This document shows, one piece after another, positions 1 through 11,341 of a DNA stretch of 64,000 nucleotides. The notes under the pieces are model-generated. The model did not search any database. It saw only the letters and a list, made by a program, of their open reading frames with translations, and was not told the DNA's origin. Within the stretch, counting starts at the first letter, position 1, and each line of letters starts with the position of its first letter. Made by a program: the position numbers and the translations under genes. This DNA is from Mycobacterium vicinigordonae (lineage in GTDB: Bacteria > Actinomycetota > Actinomycetes > Mycobacteriales > Mycobacteriaceae), in NCBI RefSeq assembly GCF_013466425.1, contig NZ_CP059165.1, forward strand, positions 3,658,001 to 3,722,000, in the 5' to 3' direction.

Positions 1-1211
1 AACTCGCCGCGCAACCTGGCGCGGGTGGTCTGCGGGGGCGTGTCGACCGCCTCGGCGATCTCCTCGTCGGTGGTCACCCGAGCCGCCAAACCCTTGCGCT
101 GCAACAGATCGAAGACCCCGCGACCACGCTTGATGTCGTGGTAGGCCAAGTCGAGCTGCGCGATCTTCGGGTCGGACAGCTCCATGCTGTAACGGTCCTG
201 GTAGCGCTGGAACAGCTTGCGCTTGATCACCCAGTCGATCTCGGTGTCGACCTTCGCGAAGTCCTGGCTTTCGACGGCGTCCAGTTGGCGGCCCCATAGG
301 TCGACGACCTGCTCGATCTGCGCGTTGGGCTCGCGAGTCTGCAGGTGCTCCACGGCGCGGCTGTAGTACTCGCGCTGGATGTCCAGCGCGCTGGCCTGAC
401 GGCCGCCCGCCAACCTAACCGGGCGCCGGCCGGTGGCGTCGTGGCTGACCTCGCGGATGGCGCGGATCGGGTTGTCCAGCGAGAAGTCCCGGAACGCCAC
501 GCCGGCTTCAATCATCTCCAGCACCAGGGCGGCCGTGCCGACCTTGAGCATGGTGGTGGTCTCGGACATGTTGGAGTCGCCGACGATGACGTGCAGGCGG
601 CGGTACTTCTCGGCGTCGGCGTGCGGCTCGTCACGAGTGTTAATGATGGGCCGGCTGCGGGTGGTCGCGCTTGAGACGCCTTCCCAAATGTGTTCGGCGC
701 GTTGGGAAAGACAGAAGGTGGCCGCCTTGGGGGTCTGCAGCACCTTGCCTGCACCGCAGATCAGCTGGCGGGTGACCAGGAAGGGCAGCAGCACGTCGGA
801 GATTCGGGAGAATTCGCCGGCGCGGACAATCAGGTAGTTCTCGTGGCAGCCGTAGGAGTTGCCCGCCGAGTCGGTGTTGTTCTTGAACAGGTAGATGTCG
901 CCGCCGATACCCTCGTCGGCCAGGCGCTGCTCGGCGTCGATCAGCAGGTCCTCGAGGACCCACTCACCGGCGCGGTCGTGGGTGACCAGTTGCACCAGGC
1001 TGTCGCATTCGGCGGTGGCGTACTCCGGGTGGCTGCCCACGTCGAGGTACAACCTGGCGCCGTTGCGGAGGAAAACGTTGGAGCTGCGACCCCACGACAC
1101 GACTCGGCGGAAAAGGTAGCGGGCCACCTCGTCCGGACTGAGTCGACGATGCCCGTGAAAGGTGCAGGTAACACCGAACTCGGTTTCGATGCCCATGATT
1201 CGTCGCTGCAC
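1..1211 (-). CDS. pafA: Pup--protein ligase PafA (partial, 3' end outside window)
   Basis: PafA uses ATP to join the C-terminal glutamate of Pup to substrate lysines, which marks proteins for the mycobacterial proteasome. The frame opens at a GTG giving [13 protein letters not shown], the family's glutamine-synthetase-like N terminus. The conserved segments [15 protein letters not shown] (nucleotide/metal site) and [17 protein letters not shown] are present. The frame is open for 403 codons and leaves the window inside TTRARLRGE, so roughly the last 50 residues of a protein that is about 452 aa in M. tuberculosis are missing. An ATG five codons downstream (MGIETEFG) is an alternative start. 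Only about 200 bp separate it from prcA, whereas in M. tuberculosis many genes lie between the two. Confidence 0.96.
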   Translation of the reverse strand, partial: MQRRIMGIETEFGVTCTFHGHRRLSPDEVARYLFRRVVSWGRSSNVFLRNGARLYLDVGSHPEYATAECDSLVQLVTHDRAGEWVLEDLLIDAEQRLADEGIGGDIYLFKNNTDSAGNSYGCHENYLIVRAGEFSRISDVLLPFLVTRQLICGAGKVLQTPKAATFCLSQRAEHIWEGVSSATTRSRPIINTRDEPHADAEKYRRLHVIVGDSNMSETTTMLKVGTAALVLEMIEAGVAFRDFSLDNPIRAIREVSHDATGRRPVRLAGGRQASALDIQREYYSRAVEHLQTREPNAQIEQVVDLWGRQLDAVESQDFAKVDTEIDWVIKRKLFQRYQDRYSMELSDPKIAQLDLAYHDIKRGRGVFDLLQRKGLAARVTTDEEIAEAVDTPPQTTRARLRGE

Positions 1212-1412
1212 CTAATCGAGGGTACTTGCTGGCTTCCCGAGTCCGTGCGCAGCCGCGCCAGTGTCATCTTGCGGCCTCTCCGCAGCGAGAGTATCGACGC
1301 CGGGAATCGCAAAGTTTGTCAGCCGTAAATAGCCCTCCCGGCCACCCGACTAGGCGGTGTAAATCAGTTCGGGATCACTGGGGCCGGCACCCGAGGACTG
1401 CTGATTCCACAG

Positions 1413-2180
1413 CTAATCGGCGGATTCGGGAGTTTCGGGAGCCTGCGGCTCGTCGGTTCCACCCTCTTCCGGCTCTTGCAACAACGATTCCAGTGCCGAC
1501 CGGTTGAGCCGCTTGAACGCCCGCCGTGGCCGACTGGCATCGAGGATCGCGACCTCCAAGCTGGCGATACCGACGCTGGGCTGGCCGTTACCGCTCGCCT
1601 CGGCGCTTCCTGCCCGCAGCGCGTCGACCGCGATCTTCAGCGCGTCGGCCAGGTCGGCGGCCTCGGTGTAAGACTCCTTGAGCGCGTTGCTGATCGGCTC
1701 GGTGGTGCCGCCCATCACCACAAAATGCGGCTCGTCGGCGATCGACCCGTCATAGGTGATCCGGTAGAGCTCGGGCGCTTTCGTCTCGCCGTAGTGGGCA
1801 ACCTCGGCCACACACAACTCGACCTCGTAGGGCTTTGCCTGCTCGGTGAAGATGGTGCCCAACGCCTCCGCGTACACATTGGCCAGCTGGCGGGCGGTGA
1901 CGTCGCGGCGGTCATAGGCGTAGCCGCGCGTGTCGGCGACCTGGATCCCCCCGCGGCGCAACCGGTCGAACTCGTTGAACTTACCGGCTGCGGCAAACCC
2001 GATGCGGTCGTAGATTTCACTGATCTTCTGCAGGGTGCGCGACGGGTTCTCCGCGACGAACAACACGCCGCCCGCATACGCCAGCGCAACCACGCTGCGG
2101 CCGCGGGCAATGCCCTTGCGGGCAAGCTCGCTGCGCTCGCGCATCGCCTGTTCGGGTGAGATGAAATATGGAAAACTCAC
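1413..2180 (-). CDS. prcA: 20S proteasome alpha subunit PrcA
   Basis: PrcA forms the outer heptameric rings of the cytoplasmic 20S proteasome. Its N termini gate the pore, and its outer surface docks the ATPase Mpa. The 255-aa product starts [20 protein letters not shown], the expected gate and H0 region, followed by [20 protein letters not shown] typical of alpha subunits. The C terminus is acidic and rich in Pro and Glu, as in mycobacterial orthologues. The start overlaps the last 4 bp of prcB, so alpha and beta subunits are probably translationally coupled. No N-terminal catalytic threonine is expected or seen. Confidence 0.97.
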   Translation of the reverse strand: MSFPYFISPEQAMRERSELARKGIARGRSVVALAYAGGVLFVAENPSRTLQKISEIYDRIGFAAAGKFNEFDRLRRGGIQVADTRGYAYDRRDVTARQLANVYAEALGTIFTEQAKPYEVELCVAEVAHYGETKAPELYRITYDGSIADEPHFVVMGGTTEPISNALKESYTEAADLADALKIAVDALRAGSAEASGNGQPSVGIASLEVAILDASRPRRAFKRLNRSALESLLQEPEEGGTDEPQAPETPESAD

Positions 2181-3043
2181 TTCTCACCACCGTCAGGGCC
2201 GAAAGTGTCAGCGCGCGAACGACTTTCGATGACGTCGCGGGCCAGTTCAGCGATCCGTCGTTCCGGGATGTCCATCGCACCGTCGGCGTCGATGGTGACC
2301 GCGGTCGGGTAGATACCGCGGACCAGGTCCGGGCCGCCGGTCGCGGAGTCGTCGTCGGCGGCGTCGTAGAGCGCCTCCACCGCCACCCGCAACGCCGAAT
2401 CACCGTCGGTGACCTGGGAGTAGAGCTTCTTGATCGACGACTTAGCGAAGATCGAGCCCGAACCCACCGACTGGTAGCCCTCTTCCTCGATGTTCCAGCC
2501 CCCGGCGGCGTCGAACGAGACGATGCGCCCTGCCGACTCCTGGTCGGCAGCGTGAACGTCGTAGCCGACCAGCAGTGGAAGGGCCACCAACCCCTGCATC
2601 GCCGCCGGCAGGTTGCCCCGCACCATGATGGCCAGTCGGTTGACCTTGCCGGCAAACGTCAGCGGCACGCCCTCAAGCTTCTCGTAATGTTCCAGCTCGA
2701 CCGCGTAGAGGCGGGCAAACTCGACGGCGATCGCCGCGGTGCCCGCAATGCCGGTGGCGGTGTAGTCATCGGTGATGTACACCTTGCGCACATCGCGCCC
2801 GGCGATCATGTTGCCTTGAGTCGAGCGGCGGTCGCCGGCGATCAGGACGCCGCCGGGATACTTCAGCGCAACGATGGTGGTGCCGTGCGGCAACTGGTCA
2901 CCGACCGGTCCGCCGCTGATGCTCGCGGGCAGCAACTCGGGTGCCTGCCGGCGCAAATAGTCAGCGAAGGACGACAGGTCTACGCCTGAGGATCCGGGAA
3001 ATGCTGCGTTGATGGGTAGGCGATCAGGCGACTGCCAGGTCAC
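2177..3043 (-). CDS. prcB: 20S proteasome beta subunit PrcB (N-terminal Thr hydrolase)
   Basis: PrcB is the catalytic beta subunit. The 288-aa precursor starts at a GTG. A 54-residue propeptide ends in LPHG and is followed by [11 protein letters not shown], so Thr55 becomes the nucleophilic Thr1 after autocleavage. The [20 protein letters not shown] segment and the following core match the mycobacterial family throughout. The start codon overlaps the pup stop (GTGA), giving a coupled pup-prcB-prcA unit. The propeptide is a few residues shorter than I recall for M. tuberculosis, because the Ala/Gly-rich stretch before the cleavage site is reduced. Confidence 0.97.
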   Translation of the reverse strand: MTWQSPDRLPINAAFPGSSGVDLSSFADYLRRQAPELLPASISGGPVGDQLPHGTTIVALKYPGGVLIAGDRRSTQGNMIAGRDVRKVYITDDYTATGIAGTAAIAVEFARLYAVELEHYEKLEGVPLTFAGKVNRLAIMVRGNLPAAMQGLVALPLLVGYDVHAADQESAGRIVSFDAAGGWNIEEEGYQSVGSGSIFAKSSIKKLYSQVTDGDSALRVAVEALYDAADDDSATGGPDLVRGIYPTAVTIDADGAMDIPERRIAELARDVIESRSRADTFGPDGGEK

Positions 3044-3234
3044 TGGCCGCCCTTTTGGACATATGCCCGCACGAAGTCCTCGGCGTTTTCCTCCAGGACG
3101 TCGTCGATCTCGTCGAGCAGATCGTCGGTCTCCTCGGTGAGCTTTTCGCGACGCTCCTGGCCGGCGGCCGCCGCGCCGGTGACGTCGTCGTCGTCGCCAC
3201 CGCCACCGCCGCGTTTGGTCTGCTCCTGCGCCAT
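3040..3234 (-). CDS. pup: Prokaryotic ubiquitin-like protein Pup
   Basis: Pup is the 64-residue disordered protein tag that is ligated to lysines by PafA and read by the coiled coils of Mpa. It starts [17 protein letters not shown], carries the helical Mpa-binding stretch around [18 protein letters not shown], and ends GGQ, so the C-terminal Gln must be deamidated to Glu by Dop before ligation. The frame is open further upstream to 3276. The start at 3234 is chosen because AGGAGG lies 5 bases before it and because this gives the exact family length. The stop overlaps the GTG of prcB. Confidence 0.97.
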   Translation of the reverse strand: MAQEQTKRGGGGGDDDDVTGAAAAGQERREKLTEETDDLLDEIDDVLEENAEDFVRAYVQKGGQ

Positions 3235-3348
3235 CGCCGCCTCCTGCTCGTCATACACCTTCGGGCGGGTGTCCATTCGCCCGCTGGCTTTTCTCTACCC
3301 TACCGGTCGGCCCCGACATTTCGTCGGTCTAACCACGCCTTCAGCCGG

Positions 3349-4845
3349 TCAGCGCGTCAGCTGTTCCACGAGCTCCACCGCGCTGTCCACCGAATCCAGC
3401 AACGCCCCGACATGCGCTTTGGTGCCGCGCAGCGGCTCCAACGTCGGGATTCGGACCAGCGAGTCGCCGCCCAGGTCGAAGATCACCGAGTCCCAGCTGG
3501 CCGCGGCGATGTCGGCGCCGAACCTGCGCAGGCATTCGCCGCGGAAGTACGCGCGCGTGTCGGTCGGCGGGTTGTCCACCGCATCCAGCACTTGATGCTC
3601 GGTGACTAGCCGCTTCATCGATCCGCGCGCCACCAGGCGGTTGTACAGCCCCTTGTCCAGCCGCACATCGGAATATTGCAGGTCGACCAGGTGCAGCCGG
3701 GGCGCCGACCAGCTCAGGTTCTCGCGCTGCCGGAAACCTTCCAGCAGCCGCAACTTGGCCGGCCAATCGAGCAGCTCGGCGCACTCCGTCGGGTCACGCT
3801 CCAGCAGGTCGAGCACGTGCGCCCAGGTCTCCACGACGTGCGATGCGCGCGGGTCGGGGTCGCGGCTGTCGACCAGTTTCGCCACTCGGTCCAGATAAAT
3901 CCGTTGCAGCGCAAGGCCGGTCAGTTCGCGGCCGTCAGCCAGCGCCACCGTCTGACGCAGCGACGGGTCTCGGCTAATCGCATGGACCGCGTGCACGGGG
4001 CGCGCCAGCGCCAGATCGCTAAGATCGACCCCCTCCTCGATCAGATCGAGCGCCAGCGCCGTGGTACCCACCTTCAGGTACGTCGACGTCTCGGCGAGGT
4101 TCGCGTCGCCGATGATGACGTGCAGTCGACGGTAGCGATCGGCGTCGGCGTGCGGTTCGTCGCGGGTGTTGATGATGCCGCGCTTGAGCGTGGTCTCCAG
4201 CCCGACCTCGACCTCGATGTAATCCGAACGCTGCGACAGCTGGAAGCCAGCCTCGTCACCGGAGGCCCCGATGCCGACACGACCGGAACCAGTGACCACC
4301 TGCCGCGAGACCAAAAACGGGGTCAGACCGGCGATGATCGCCGAGAACGGCGTTTGACGCGACATCAGGTAGTTCTCATGCGACCCGTAGGACGCGCCCT
4401 TGCCGTCGACATTGTTCTTGTACAGCTGCAGCTTCGCGGCACCGGGCACGCTGGCTACGTGCCGCGCAGCAGCCTCCATCACACGCTCACCGGCCTTGTC
4501 CCAGATCACCGCATCCATCGGGTCGGTGCATTCGGGCGCGGAGTACTCAGGGTGCGCGTGGTCGACGTAGAGCCGGGCACCGTTCGTCAGAATCATGTTG
4601 GCCGCGCCCACCTCGTCGGCGTCGACCACCGGGGGCGGGCCGGCCGAGCGGCTCAGATCGAAGCCGCGGGCGTCGCGCAGCGGCGACTCCACCTCGTAGT
4701 CCCAGCGAGTCCGCTTCGCACGCTGGATGCCGGCGGCCGCGGCATACGCCAGGACGGCCTGTGTGGAAGTGAGGATCGGGTTGGCGGTCGGGTCCGACGG
4801 CGAGGAGATGCCGTACTCGACCTCCGTCCCGATAATCCGTTGCAT
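3349..4845 (-). CDS. dop: Pup deamidase/depupylase Dop
   Basis: Dop deamidates the C-terminal Gln of Pup and also removes Pup from substrates. It is a paralogue of PafA with the same glutamine-synthetase-like fold. The 498-aa product begins [20 protein letters not shown], has the extra Dop loop after about residue 40, and carries [12 protein letters not shown] with the catalytic Asp95. [20 protein letters not shown] follows, and the C-terminal part ends in VELVEQLTR. It lies upstream of pup and may share its transcript (114-bp gap). AAGGA abuts the ATG with no spacer, so ribosome loading may be atypical or the mRNA nearly leaderless. Confidence 0.97.
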   Translation of the reverse strand: MQRIIGTEVEYGISSPSDPTANPILTSTQAVLAYAAAAGIQRAKRTRWDYEVESPLRDARGFDLSRSAGPPPVVDADEVGAANMILTNGARLYVDHAHPEYSAPECTDPMDAVIWDKAGERVMEAAARHVASVPGAAKLQLYKNNVDGKGASYGSHENYLMSRQTPFSAIIAGLTPFLVSRQVVTGSGRVGIGASGDEAGFQLSQRSDYIEVEVGLETTLKRGIINTRDEPHADADRYRRLHVIIGDANLAETSTYLKVGTTALALDLIEEGVDLSDLALARPVHAVHAISRDPSLRQTVALADGRELTGLALQRIYLDRVAKLVDSRDPDPRASHVVETWAHVLDLLERDPTECAELLDWPAKLRLLEGFRQRENLSWSAPRLHLVDLQYSDVRLDKGLYNRLVARGSMKRLVTEHQVLDAVDNPPTDTRAYFRGECLRRFGADIAAASWDSVIFDLGGDSLVRIPTLEPLRGTKAHVGALLDSVDSAVELVEQLTR

Positions 4846-5118
4846 TCCTTAGAGACTAGGCGGGGCGAGATCGCGGTTCCCGAACGGCCCTCACGCTGCA
4901 CACGCTGAATGCGCGTCCAGGGCGGAGAAGTGCGAGGCCACCGCGCCTATGCGCTGAGTCGACAAACGCGGCGTACACCGCTGGGTGACTCGGCGTGCGC
5001 CCACAGATGATCTGCGCGCGCCACTTTGACCGCACGTGCCCGCTACCACAGCAACGTCGGCGAACACGCCGCCTGACCAGTGTTGACGCCGCTGAACCGG
5101 GTGATTAGGTTCTCCCTG

Positions 5119-5760
5119 GTGTCAGCCCCTCAACCGCATTCCGCGCCGCGCCATGCGGCGGTCGACCTGTCCGGGAAACGTTACGGCGAAGTTCTTCTCG
5201 TCACCCCCGGCGAAGCGGGTCCGCAAGCCACCGTCTACAACAGCTTTCCGCTCAACGACTGTCCGGCCGAACTCTGGTCGGCACTCGACGCCCACGCCAT
5301 CGCGACCGAAAACGGCGCTGCCACGGCACTTCTCAATGGCCCGCGGTATTGGCTGATGAACAACATCGAAAAAACTCCGCAAGGACCCCAGATCGTCAAG
5401 ACGTTCGGCGGCATCGACATGCTGCTACAGGCCACCGTGTTGTTGTCGTCGATGAACCCGATGCCCTACACCGTCAACCAGGTGAGCCGGAACACGGTGT
5501 TCGTGTTCTACGCCGGCGAAGAGATCTATGAACTGCAGGACCCGCACGGCCGGCAGTGGGTGATGCAAACGTGGAGCCAGGTGGTCGATCCGAACCTGTC
5601 GCGGGCCGATTTACCCACGCTCGGTGACCGGCTCAAGCTGCCGACGGGCTGGTCCTATCGCTCGCGTGTGCTCACCGAAGAACTGCGCATCGACACCACC
5701 ACGCAGGCCGCCAACGTGCTGCAGGACGATCTGTCCAACAGCTATTCGCTGGTGAGCTAG
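5119..5760 (+). CDS. Conserved hypothetical protein, Rv2114-like
   Basis: This protein of about 213 residues has no domain I can name with confidence. It is soluble-looking, without a signal peptide or membrane helix. Recognisable conserved stretches are GKRYGEVLLVTPGE, GPRYWLMNNIEK and NTVFVFYAGEEIYELQDPHG. It sits between dop and mpa, convergent with mpa (8-bp gap), where M. tuberculosis has Rv2114, so a role linked to proteasome substrates is possible but only by position. GTG codons at 5080 and 5101 are also in frame. 5119 was chosen because the AGG of TTAGG lies 9 bases upstream and the resulting length is close to the M. tuberculosis protein. Rv2113 is absent here. Confidence 0.75.
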   Translation: MSAPQPHSAPRHAAVDLSGKRYGEVLLVTPGEAGPQATVYNSFPLNDCPAELWSALDAHAIATENGAATALLNGPRYWLMNNIEKTPQGPQIVKTFGGIDMLLQATVLLSSMNPMPYTVNQVSRNTVFVFYAGEEIYELQDPHGRQWVMQTWSQVVDPNLSRADLPTLGDRLKLPTGWSYRSRVLTEELRIDTTTQAANVLQDDLSNSYSLVS

Positions 5761-5768
5761 TCCCCGGC

Positions 5769-7598
5769 TTACAGGTACTGGCCCAGGTTCGACTCGGTGT
5801 CGATCGCGCGAGACGCACTCGACGACTTGCCGGTGACCAGTGTGCGGATGTAGACGATCCGCTCGCCCTTCTTGCCCGAGATCCGCGCCCAGTCGTCGGG
5901 GTTGGTGGTGTTGGGCAGGTCCTCGTTCTCGGCGAACTCGTCGACGATCGAGTCGAGCAGGTGCTGGATACGCAGACCCGGCTGCCCAGTCTCCAGTACC
6001 GATTTGATCGCGTTCTTCTTAGCCCGGTCGACTACGTTCTGGATCATTGCTCCGGAGTTGAAGTCCTTGAAGTACATGACTTCCTTGTCACCATTGGCGT
6101 AGGTGACCTCCAGGAACCGGTTGTCGTCGATCTCGGCGTACATCCGCTCGACGACCTTCTCGATCATCGCCCGGATGCAGGCGCCTCGGTCGCCGTCGAA
6201 CTCGGCGAGGTCGTCGGCGTGCACCGGCAACGTGTCGACCAGGTACTTGGAGAAGATGTCCTGTGCCGCTTCGGCATCGGGACGCTCGATCTTGATCTTC
6301 ACGTCCAACCGGCCGGGCCGCAGGATGGCCGGGTCGATCATGTCCTCGCGGTTGGAGGCGCCGATCACAATGACGTTCTCGAGCCCTTCCACACCGTCGA
6401 TCTCGGACAGCAACTGCGGCACCACGGTGGTCTCGACGTCAGAGGAGACGCCGGTGCCGCGGGTGCGGAAGATCGAGTCCATCTCGTCGAAGAACACGAT
6501 CACCGGGGTGCCTTCAGAGGCCTTCTCCCGGGCGCGCTGGAAGATCAGCCGGATATGCCGCTCGGTCTCCCCCACGAACTTGTTGAGCAGCTCAGGGCCC
6601 TTGATGTTAAGGAAGTACGACTTGGCCTCGCGGGCGTCGTCGCCGCGCAGGTCGGCCATCTTCTTGGCCAGCGAGTTGGCCACCGCCTTGGCGATCAGCG
6701 TCTTCCCGCAGCCGGGCGGGCCATAGAGCAGAACACCCTTGGGCGGACGCAACGCGTACTCGCGGTAGAGATCCTTGTGCAGGAAAGGCAGCTCGACAGC
6801 GTCGCGGATCTGCTCGATCTGACGCGTCAGACCGCCGATGTCGGAGTAGCTCACGTCGGGCACCTCTTCAAGGACCAGGTCCTCGACCTCGGCCTTGGGA
6901 ATGCGCTCGAAGGCGTAGCCGGCCTTGGTGTCAACCAGCAGCGAATCACCGGGCCGCAACCTGCGGGGCCTGCTGTCGTCGTTGAGCGCGTCGGGGTGTC
7001 CTTCGGGCAGGTCCTCGGCGACCAGTGGTTCGGCGAGCCAGACGATGCGCTCCTCGTCGGCATGGCCGACAACCAACGCCCGGTGGCCGTCGTTGAGTAC
7101 CTCACGCAGCGTGGAGATCTCGCCGACCGATTCGTAGGTCCCGGCCTCGACGACGGTCAGTGCCTCGTTGAGTCGGACCGTCTGGCCCTTGCGCAGCGAC
7201 GCGGTGTCGATGTTGGGCGAGCACGTCAGTCGCATCTTGCGGCCCGAGGTGAACACGTCGACGGTCTCGTCCTCGTGCGCACCGAGCAGCACGCCGTAGC
7301 CGCTGGGCGGCTGACCGAGTCGATCGACTTCTTCGCGCAACGCCAACAGTTGTTGACGGGCCTCTTTAAGAGTTTCCATTAATTTGGAATTGCGGGCCGC
7401 GAGCGAGTCGATTCGGGCTTCAAGTTGATGTACATCACGCGCAGAGCGCGCGGAGCCTTGCTGTGCGACCGCGTTGTCGAGTTGTTCGCGCAGCACGGCG
7501 GCCTCACGCCGCAGCTGTTCCAGTTCTGCAGCATCGTCGCTGGACAAGGGAATGTCGCGGGGGTTCTTGAATGCTTCAGAACGCTCTGAGTCACCCAT
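5769..7598 (-). CDS. mpa: Proteasome-associated AAA ATPase Mpa (ARC)
   Basis: Mpa is the hexameric unfoldase that binds pupylated proteins and feeds them into the 20S core. The 609 aa equal the M. tuberculosis length. In order it has a coiled coil at about residues 20-96 (binds Pup), two OB-type domains (about 97-245), and one AAA module with Walker A GPPGCGKT at 293-300, Walker [10 protein letters not shown] at 366-374 and an RPGR sensor region near 427-430. The C terminus GQYL carries the penultimate Tyr used to dock into PrcA. AAAGGAG lies 6 bases before the ATG. The gene is separated from the rest of the Pup genes by one inverted gene, as in M. tuberculosis. Confidence 0.97.
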   Translation of the reverse strand: MGDSERSEAFKNPRDIPLSSDDAAELEQLRREAAVLREQLDNAVAQQGSARSARDVHQLEARIDSLAARNSKLMETLKEARQQLLALREEVDRLGQPPSGYGVLLGAHEDETVDVFTSGRKMRLTCSPNIDTASLRKGQTVRLNEALTVVEAGTYESVGEISTLREVLNDGHRALVVGHADEERIVWLAEPLVAEDLPEGHPDALNDDSRPRRLRPGDSLLVDTKAGYAFERIPKAEVEDLVLEEVPDVSYSDIGGLTRQIEQIRDAVELPFLHKDLYREYALRPPKGVLLYGPPGCGKTLIAKAVANSLAKKMADLRGDDAREAKSYFLNIKGPELLNKFVGETERHIRLIFQRAREKASEGTPVIVFFDEMDSIFRTRGTGVSSDVETTVVPQLLSEIDGVEGLENVIVIGASNREDMIDPAILRPGRLDVKIKIERPDAEAAQDIFSKYLVDTLPVHADDLAEFDGDRGACIRAMIEKVVERMYAEIDDNRFLEVTYANGDKEVMYFKDFNSGAMIQNVVDRAKKNAIKSVLETGQPGLRIQHLLDSIVDEFAENEDLPNTTNPDDWARISGKKGERIVYIRTLVTGKSSSASRAIDTESNLGQYL

Positions 7599-7861
7599 CT
7601 TGCACTCCTTTCCCGCACCAAGAATGGCGTGGCGGATACCTCCAAGCTACCGGCCGACGCCGCTTCATGTGCGCAGTCAAATGCCCTTGAAAAGTTACAA
7701 GTTGGGTCACGCTGGTAATCTCGGGTTCTACTCGGGCCGCGTGAAAGGACTTCTGTGACCGCGAAATCCCTAGCCACGGCCATTCAGACCGTCGCCTGCA
7801 ACGACGCCGCGGCCGCGAGTGTGACATCTATTGCATTCCACCGTTCTGAGCGTGCCGCTGC

Positions 7862-8473
7862 ATGTCGCGAAACTTCTGCGTAACTCTGGGTGCCACCGTC
7901 GTGGTGGCAGTACTGGCGCTTGCGGGATGCGCGCGCGACACAGCTAAGAAGGTCGACTCCACGGAGACCGCGGTGCCGCCCGCGCCGTCGACCACGGTGG
8001 CTGAGGCGCCCACCGCTCCCCTGCCCGCACCCGAGATTCTCACCGATGTGCTGTCACGTCTTGCCGACGCGGCGGTACCGGGCAACGACAAGCTGAACTT
8101 GGTGCAAGGCTCCGGACCCGAGACCGCGGGGGCGTTGGACAGGTTCACCACCGCCGCGCGGGACGGCGGGTATCTGCCAATGACGTTCGTGGCGAGCAAC
8201 ATCGCGTGGTCGAGCCAGAACCCGTCGAATGCTACGGCCACGGTGGTCGTCCATACCGCCAACCCAGATCACCGCGAGTTCACCTTCCCGATGGAGTTCA
8301 CTTCCACGCAGGGAGGCTGGCAGCTGTCGCAGAGAACCGCTGAGGTGCTGCTGGCTATGCAGAATGCCGGGACGCTGCCGCCAACGTCACCGCCTGCTGC
8401 GCCCGCACCTAGTCCGGCACCGCCGCCCGGCCCGGAAGCCGGTCCGCCGGCAAGTCCGTCGCCGACGCCCTGA
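7862..8473 (+). CDS. lppK: Putative lipoprotein LppK
   Basis: This is a predicted cell-envelope lipoprotein of 203 aa. A signal peptide ends in the lipobox LALAGC, with lipidated Cys23. The mature part has a disordered Ala/Pro/Thr segment, then a compact domain (LPAPEILTDVLSRLADAAVPG, DRFTTAARDGGYLPMTF, TFPMEFTSTQGGWQLS), and ends in a Pro/Ala-rich tail. It corresponds to Rv2116 in order and sequence. The substrate or ligand is unknown. It is transcribed away from mpa, and its stop overlaps the start of the next gene (TGATG), so the two are probably co-translated. Confidence 0.9.
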   Translation: MSRNFCVTLGATVVVAVLALAGCARDTAKKVDSTETAVPPAPSTTVAEAPTAPLPAPEILTDVLSRLADAAVPGNDKLNLVQGSGPETAGALDRFTTAARDGGYLPMTFVASNIAWSSQNPSNATATVVVHTANPDHREFTFPMEFTSTQGGWQLSQRTAEVLLAMQNAGTLPPTSPPAAPAPSPAPPPGPEAGPPASPSPTP

Positions 8474-8766
8474 TGTGGATCGGCTGGCTGGAATTCGACG
8501 TGCTGCTGGGCGATGTGCGCTCGCTCAAGCAGAAGCGCTCGGTGATCCGGCCGGTGGTGGCTGAGCTGCAGCGCAAGTTCAGCGTGTCCGCGGCCGAGAT
8601 CGGGTCCCACGACTTGCACCGGCGCGGCGGCATCGGCGTCGCGGTGGTGTCGGCCGACCGAGCTCACGCCGTCGACGTCCTCGATAGGGCCGAGCGCTTG
8701 GTGGCGGCGCATCCGGAGTTCGAGTTGCTCTCAGCTCGGCGAGGTCTGCACCGCAGCGACGATTGA
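8473..8766 (+). CDS. DUF503 (YlxP-like) small protein
   Basis: This 97-aa protein of the DUF503 family (Rv2117 orthologue) shows the family pattern: WIGWLEFDVLLGDVRSLKQK, then KRSVIRPVVAELQRKFSVSAAEI and a basic C-terminal end. Its biochemical role is not established. In other bacteria the family often sits with ribosome-maturation genes, which is family knowledge and not visible here. It overlaps the lppK stop by one base and converges on trmI with a 6-bp gap. Confidence 0.9.
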   Translation: MWIGWLEFDVLLGDVRSLKQKRSVIRPVVAELQRKFSVSAAEIGSHDLHRRGGIGVAVVSADRAHAVDVLDRAERLVAAHPEFELLSARRGLHRSDD

Positions 8767-8772
8767 GCGAGC

Positions 8773-9672
<900 letters not shown>

Positions 9673-9687
9673 TCATAGGCTGCGGAT

Positions 9688-10545
9688 ATGACCGACCAGC
9701 TGGCGCCGCCTCCACCGGCTACTGCCAGCGCGCGACCGGCCCTGTCGCCGTCGCGGGCCGCTGACTTCAAGCAGTGTCCGCTGCTATACCGGTTTCGGGC
9801 GATCGACCGGCTACCGGAGGCACCGTCGACGGCACAACTGCGGGGGTCGCTGGTGCACGCGGCGTTGGAGCGGCTGTACGGGCTGCCGGCGGTGCAGCGT
9901 GTTCTCGACACCGCCTGCTCGCTGGTCGAGACCGCGTGGGAGCAGGTGGTCGCCGCTGAGACCGACCTCGCGGAGTTGGATACCGAGCAGCGGCTTCAGC
10001 TGCTCGAGGAGGCTCGCGCGCTGCTCTCGGGTTACTACCGGCTCGAGGACCCGACGCGCTTCGACCCGCAATGCTGCGAGCAGCGGGTGGAGGTCGAGCT
10101 CGCCGACGGCACGTTGCTGCGCGGCTATATCGACCGGATCGACGTCGCCGCTACCGGTGAAGTGCGGGTCGTCGACTACAAGACCGGCAAGGCCCCACCG
10201 GAAACACGCGCCGCCGCCGAGTTCAAGGCCATGTTCCAAATGAAGTTCTACGCGGTTGCGCTGCTGCGGTCCCGCGGTGTGCTGCCCGCCCGGCTACGGC
10301 TGATCTACCTCGCCGACCGCCAGGTGCTGGATTACACCCCGGACCACGACGAGTTGCTGCGCTTCGAGAAGACCCTGACCGCAATCTGGCGCGCAATCCA
10401 GACCGCGGGCCAGACCGGCGATTTCCGCCCTAACCCGTCGCGACTGTGCGACTGGTGCCCACACCAAGCCCTTTGCCCGGCATTTGGGGGCACACCACCG
10501 CCCTACCCCGGTTGGCCGACGTGTCATAGCGAACCGGCGGCATGA
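9688..10545 (+). CDS. RecB-family PD-(D/E)XK nuclease with Fe-S cysteines
   Basis: This is a predicted Cas4/AddB-like single-strand DNA exonuclease (Rv2119 orthologue, 285 aa). The nuclease core has LRGSLVHAALE, an acidic GYIDRIDV stretch and the VDYKTGKAPP catalytic motif. One Cys in DFKQCPLLYRF (Cys30) and three in CDWCPHQALC form the usual 4Fe-4S cluster ligand set of this family. No helicase partner is adjacent, so it acts alone or with an unlinked protein. The ATG lies 72 bp from the divergent trmI start, and the stop overlaps the next gene. Confidence 0.9.
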   Translation: MTDQLAPPPPATASARPALSPSRAADFKQCPLLYRFRAIDRLPEAPSTAQLRGSLVHAALERLYGLPAVQRVLDTACSLVETAWEQVVAAETDLAELDTEQRLQLLEEARALLSGYYRLEDPTRFDPQCCEQRVEVELADGTLLRGYIDRIDVAATGEVRVVDYKTGKAPPETRAAAEFKAMFQMKFYAVALLRSRGVLPARLRLIYLADRQVLDYTPDHDELLRFEKTLTAIWRAIQTAGQTGDFRPNPSRLCDWCPHQALCPAFGGTPPPYPGWPTCHSEPAA

Positions 10546-11321
10546 CCGGCAGCTTCTACCGCCGCCTGACCGACCCCGGCGACGGCTGGCAGGCGTTCGA
10601 ATCCACCGACTACACCCGCAGCAATTGGGGACCGGAGCTGCAGCACGGTTCGCCGCCGATGGCGTTGCTGACCAAGCTCATCGAGGAACTGGCCGCCGGG
10701 TCGAATCTGCGGATCGGCCGGTTGAGCCTAGACATCCTCGGCGCGGTCCCAGTGGCGCCGGTGCGAGCCCGGGCCTGGGTGGAGCGGCCGGGTTCACGGG
10801 TGGCGATGATGAGCGCCGAGATGCGCGCCGAACGCGTAGTGGCGCGGGTGACCGCATGGCTGATCGCCGGCTCCGATACCGCTGACGCGGCATCCGACCG
10901 CTATCCGCCGCTGCGGGAGGGCGCTTCCCAACCCATACCGGATCTGTTCGCCGACGCCGGGGGCTATTTCAACGCGATCCACTGGCGCTCACAGCGCGTC
11001 GACGACGGCGCCGAGGCAGTGTCGTGGTTCAGCGCGGCGGCGCACATCGTCGACGATGAGGCGACGACGGCGCTGCAGCGGCTCGCCGCCGTCGTGGACT
11101 GCGCAAACGGCGTCGGCAAAGTCCTGGATCCCGAGGAGTTCGCCTTCATGAATACCGACACGGTCGTGCATCTGCACCGGCTGCCGGTCGGCAACGATTT
11201 CGGGTTGCGGGCCCGCGCGTCGATCGGGCCGGATGGAACCGGGGTGACTACGGCGGAGGTGTTCGACACCACCGGATTCATCGGAACCTCGGCTCAGACG
11301 CTGCTGATTCAACGCCGCTGA
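10542..11321 (+). CDS. Thioesterase-like double-hotdog protein
   Basis: This 259-aa protein of the acyl-CoA thioesterase-like superfamily (double hotdog) is expected to hydrolyse an acyl-CoA of unknown chain. Visible features are the N-terminal hotdog entry (GPELQHGSPPMALLTKLIEEL), a beta-rich repeat (RLSLDILGAVPVAPVRARAWV), and the second hotdog (FMNTDTVVHLHRLP) closing with FIGTSAQTLLIQRR. It overlaps the nuclease gene by 4 bp (ATGA), so the two are coupled. I do not recall this gene between Rv2119 and Rv2120c in M. tuberculosis, so it is a lineage difference. Confidence 0.85.
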   Translation: MTGSFYRRLTDPGDGWQAFESTDYTRSNWGPELQHGSPPMALLTKLIEELAAGSNLRIGRLSLDILGAVPVAPVRARAWVERPGSRVAMMSAEMRAERVVARVTAWLIAGSDTADAASDRYPPLREGASQPIPDLFADAGGYFNAIHWRSQRVDDGAEAVSWFSAAAHIVDDEATTALQRLAAVVDCANGVGKVLDPEEFAFMNTDTVVHLHRLPVGNDFGLRARASIGPDGTGVTTAEVFDTTGFIGTSAQTLLIQRR

Positions 11322-11341
11322 GGTCGGTCAATAAGGTCGCA

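Noticed and set aside
5961..7382. 473-codon open frame opposite mpa
   Set aside because: Antisense shadow of a well-supported AAA ATPase gene, with no recognisable product.
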